Source of the DNA: Glycine soja
Taxonomy: Eukaryota; Streptophyta; Magnoliopsida; Fabales; Fabaceae
NCBI RefSeq assembly: GCF_004193775.1
Contig: NC_041009.1
Location: 45,501,534-45,565,533 of the forward strand
Direction of reading: 5' to 3'
Length of the DNA: 64,000 nucleotides
Under the pieces are notes generated by a model that was not told the origin of the DNA, made no database searches, and saw only the letters and a list, made by a program, of their open reading frames with translations. Position numbers and translations under genes: made by a program. This document shows positions 62,401-64,000 of the stretch, one piece after another. How positions within the stretch are numbered: the stretch's first letter is position 1; every line of letters starts with the position of its first letter.

Positions 62401-64000
62401 TCATAGTTCCTTATCTTGTCATGGTTTGTTTCCCTTTCCCCAGTTAGCTAGGATTATGATTAGTATAAATAGGGGTTAGAGTGCTCTTGTTTTTATGTAA
62501 CCTTAAACATATTAATACATTCTAATACATCTGTTATATCAATTCAGTGTTTCAATCTCTTCTATCTCTGTTTCTCCCTCTTCCCTAAAAACTCTACAAT
62601 TTCAACAGTATCTCATTCCATAATCTAACATGCTTGCTTTAGTTAAGACTGCTACAGTACTTTTGTATGCCTGATTGAAATTTCTCGTATGATCCAGGCT
62701 TGCTGGGAAATCTCTAGTGAAGCTGATCAAGAGATGGCCATCTATGATTTCAAAATGTGTTATCACTCTTACCCATAACTTGCAGGATACCAATGCCAAG
62801 GAATATGCAGTGTTGGGGTCCTGTTCAGTCCTTGCCTCACAAACAGTACTCAAGCATTTGACAACGGTGATTGTCAAGGATGATGTTCTTAAAATTGTCT
62901 TTTTGGATGGTTAATACTTTCATGTCTCATTATTTTCTTTGATTTCAGGATCCAAAGTCATTCTCTTCATTTATCTTGGCAATTCTTTCAAGGTAATCTC
63001 TTTTTTCTGTTTGTTTTACATGAAAATTTTTGTACTGTGTAACATTAGAGATTAGAGAATAATACTTTCCTGGTTTCTTCTTGAAGTTCGCATCATGAAT
63101 CCTTGAAAGCTCAGAAAGCAATTAATGAGGTAAACTTATCCTGCATCTGATTATTACAGTTTCATTATGTGCTTTATATTGTTTAACTTTTCCTTGCTTT
63201 CAACAGCTTTTTGTGAAGTACAACATTCAATTTTCTGGAGTATCTAGAAGCTTTTTCAGGATCTCAGACAAAGAAAATCATACTGGTGGGCTGGGGTTTT
63301 CAGATTTGGTTTCTCAGATTGGCTCTATGAGTTTTGATTCTACTGGCTTGCATTGGAGGTAAATGTTAATTCGTTTAGTTTGAAAATCATTTGACACTAA
63401 TGATAGAATAGTTGCTCTTGCATATTTAGATTCTGTCTCTGCTATTTCTTATTTATTTGTTTTAGTTTATTGGGAAAAATCCAAGTCCCACATTGGCTAG
63501 AGAGATAAGGCCAAGATAGAGTATATAATTGAGGTGCAACCCTCATCTCATGAGCTAGCTTTTGGTGTTGAGTTAGGACCAAACTCACATTCTAAGATGA
63601 TATCAGAGCCTATCCTAGATCCATTAAACGAGACACCCGCCATGTGATCCACACACCAAACCCAATTGTGTTGGGTGTGTTGGAAAAAACTCAAGTCCCA
63701 CATCGGCTAGAGATAAGGCCACAATAGAATATATAAGTGGGAGGAAATCTTCACTCTATGAGCTAGCTTTTGGGATTGAGTTAGGCACAAATCCCACATT
63801 CTAAGACATGCTGCCTCTCAATTTGTTAACTAGTTTAAACATCATGTTTGTAGATTCTTTTGCATATTTAAAACATTGATTTTAATAGTTTCAGTTCTTC
63901 AGGTATAACTTGATGGCTAATAGAGTGCTGCTCCTGCTGGCTTTGGCATCTAGGAACCATCCAAATTCATCTTCTAAAATTCTGAGTGAAACTGCTGGTT
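53418..64000 (+). CDS. PA200: Proteasome activator subunit 4 (PA200/BLM10), 3' end beyond window
   Basis: PA200 is a large nuclear HEAT-repeat protein that caps the 20S proteasome core and stimulates ATP-independent peptide and acetyl-histone degradation. Visible exons, all in phase: 53418-53578, 54442-54544, 54643-54755, 55120-55242, 55610-55711, 55797-55962, 56620-56736, 56836-56903, 57011-57112, 57189-57405, 57704-57940, 58026-58153, 58269-58386, 58473-58691, 58774-58929, 59068-59144, 59249-59454, 59773-59986, 60081-60160, 60259-60376, 60468-60638, 62698-62866, 62949-62992, 63087-63129, 63207-63358 and 63903-64000. They encode about 1167 of the roughly 1800 residues usual in plants. Supporting motifs include EWRPLYDTLV, GPEGWRIRQRHFETITSLVQ, YYHPSNGGRWTYALERFLFH, RPRWALIDKAFMHNTWRSSQ and LIKRWPSMISKCVITLTHNL. 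The N-terminus begins MHLYNAWLPPPVASQTSGER and exon 1 is strongly GC-rich. Introns 1, 4, 21 and 25 host repeats. No lesion is seen. The C-terminal domain and the activation motif lie outside the window. Confidence 0.97.
54143..54304. mobile_element. hAT-type MITE in PA200 intron 1
   Basis: The body at 54151-54296 starts caaggttttaaaa and ends with the inverse, ttttaaaaaccttg. Flanks are gttagaag and gttataag, an 8-bp target duplication with one substitution, the length typical of hAT elements. The interior (gcagttgcggttgcag ... attgtggtcacggacc) lacks coding potential. The element sits in the middle of the 863-bp first intron. Confidence 0.75.
55361..55602. repeat. Tandem duplication of about 120 bp in PA200 intron 4
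   Basis: The segment 55361-55484 (tacttccagtgagtggaata ...) is repeated at 55485-55602 with a few substitutions and small deletions. The second copy ends eight bases before the exon at 55610, so its pyrimidine-rich part (ccttttctttgggttgg) now forms the upstream part of the acceptor region. The first copy keeps an equivalent tract. Confidence 0.93.
60639..62697 (+). other. 2.06-kb intron 21 of PA200
   Basis: This is the largest visible intron of the gene. It contains a GC-richer, repeat-like stretch (about 61010-61420) with words such as gcagtgtagcggagcttcc, and an LTR-like segment near its 3' end (62309-62607). No exon is supported inside it. The open frame at 61500-61694 is just pyrimidine-rich sequence. 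Confidence 0.75.
62309..62607 (+). mobile_element. Solo-LTR-like segment in PA200 intron 21
   Basis: The segment begins near ttagaacatgagagaatatt. It carries a core-promoter-like tagtataaataggggttaga at 62461-62480 and continues with ttcaatctcttctatctctg. It ends tacaatttcaaca. Promoter, then pyrimidine-rich leader, then a CA end is the plan of a plant copia-type LTR. No second LTR, primer-binding site or clear target duplication was found, so a solo LTR is an inference. Confidence 0.5.
63468..63808 (+). mobile_element. TRIM (miniature LTR retrotransposon) in PA200 intron 25
   Basis: Two direct repeats of about 130 bp, 63468-63597 and 63678-63808, share tcaagtcccacatnggctag, gataaggcca and gagctagcttttggg.ttga, and end ...cacattctaaga. 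The second copy has canonical TG...CA ends (tgttgg ... ctaagaca). Directly after the first copy lies tgatatcagagc (63598-63609), one change from tggtatcagagc, the primer-binding site complementary to initiator tRNA-Met. Only about 70 bp separate the site from the second repeat, so there is no coding capacity. A clear target duplication was not seen. The element is in the sense orientation, within the intron between exons 25 and 26. Confidence 0.85.

Overview
This is a eukaryotic nuclear window from a flowering plant. It is AT-rich, its genes are widely spaced and multi-exonic, and most introns are GT-AG. The protein families, the very low gene density with degraded transposon relics, and the types of short repeats suggest a legume, most likely soybean (Glycine). 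That species call is inference from general familiarity, not a search result.

Six genes are supported by exon-by-exon reading. (1) 14.9-18.5 kb, + strand: an NF-YA (HAP2) CCAAT-binding transcription factor subunit. It has a GC-rich promoter, a leader intron, six further features of a normal NF-YA transcript and a miR169 target site in its 3' UTR. (2) 21.2-24.85 kb, - strand: SEC62, an ER translocon component, with one GC-AG intron and a SINE in another intron. (3) 27.3-28.3 kb, + strand: a small two-exon gene for a probable plastid single-span membrane protein of unknown function. (4) 31.7-35.75 kb, + strand: THO3/TEX1, a WD40 subunit of the THO/TREX mRNA export complex, 11 exons. (5) 38.19-39.04 kb, - strand: an uncharacterised multi-span membrane protein whose only coding intron appears to be a SINE insertion. 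(6) 53.4 kb to the window end, + strand: PA200/BLM10, the HEAT-repeat proteasome activator; 26 exons are visible and the gene runs off the right edge. These genes are housekeeping or regulatory neighbours with no sign of acting in one pathway.

The rest is gene-poor: 1-10.9 kb, 11.6-14.4 kb, 18.6-21.0 kb, 24.9-27.2 kb, 28.4-31.5 kb, 35.8-38.1 kb and 39.2-53.3 kb. It holds (TA)n microsatellites, tandem duplications, terminal-inverted-repeat elements, miniature LTR elements, RNase H-like relics and a dead Ycf20-like retrocopy at 11.05-11.5 kb.

The most notable observation is in gene 5. An 11-bp target-site duplication flanks a tRNA-derived SINE, and each copy of the duplication supplies one splice junction of the 150-nt intron (38473-38622). 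Excising that intron restores the uninterrupted pre-insertion reading frame. This looks like a recent intron gain by SINE insertion.
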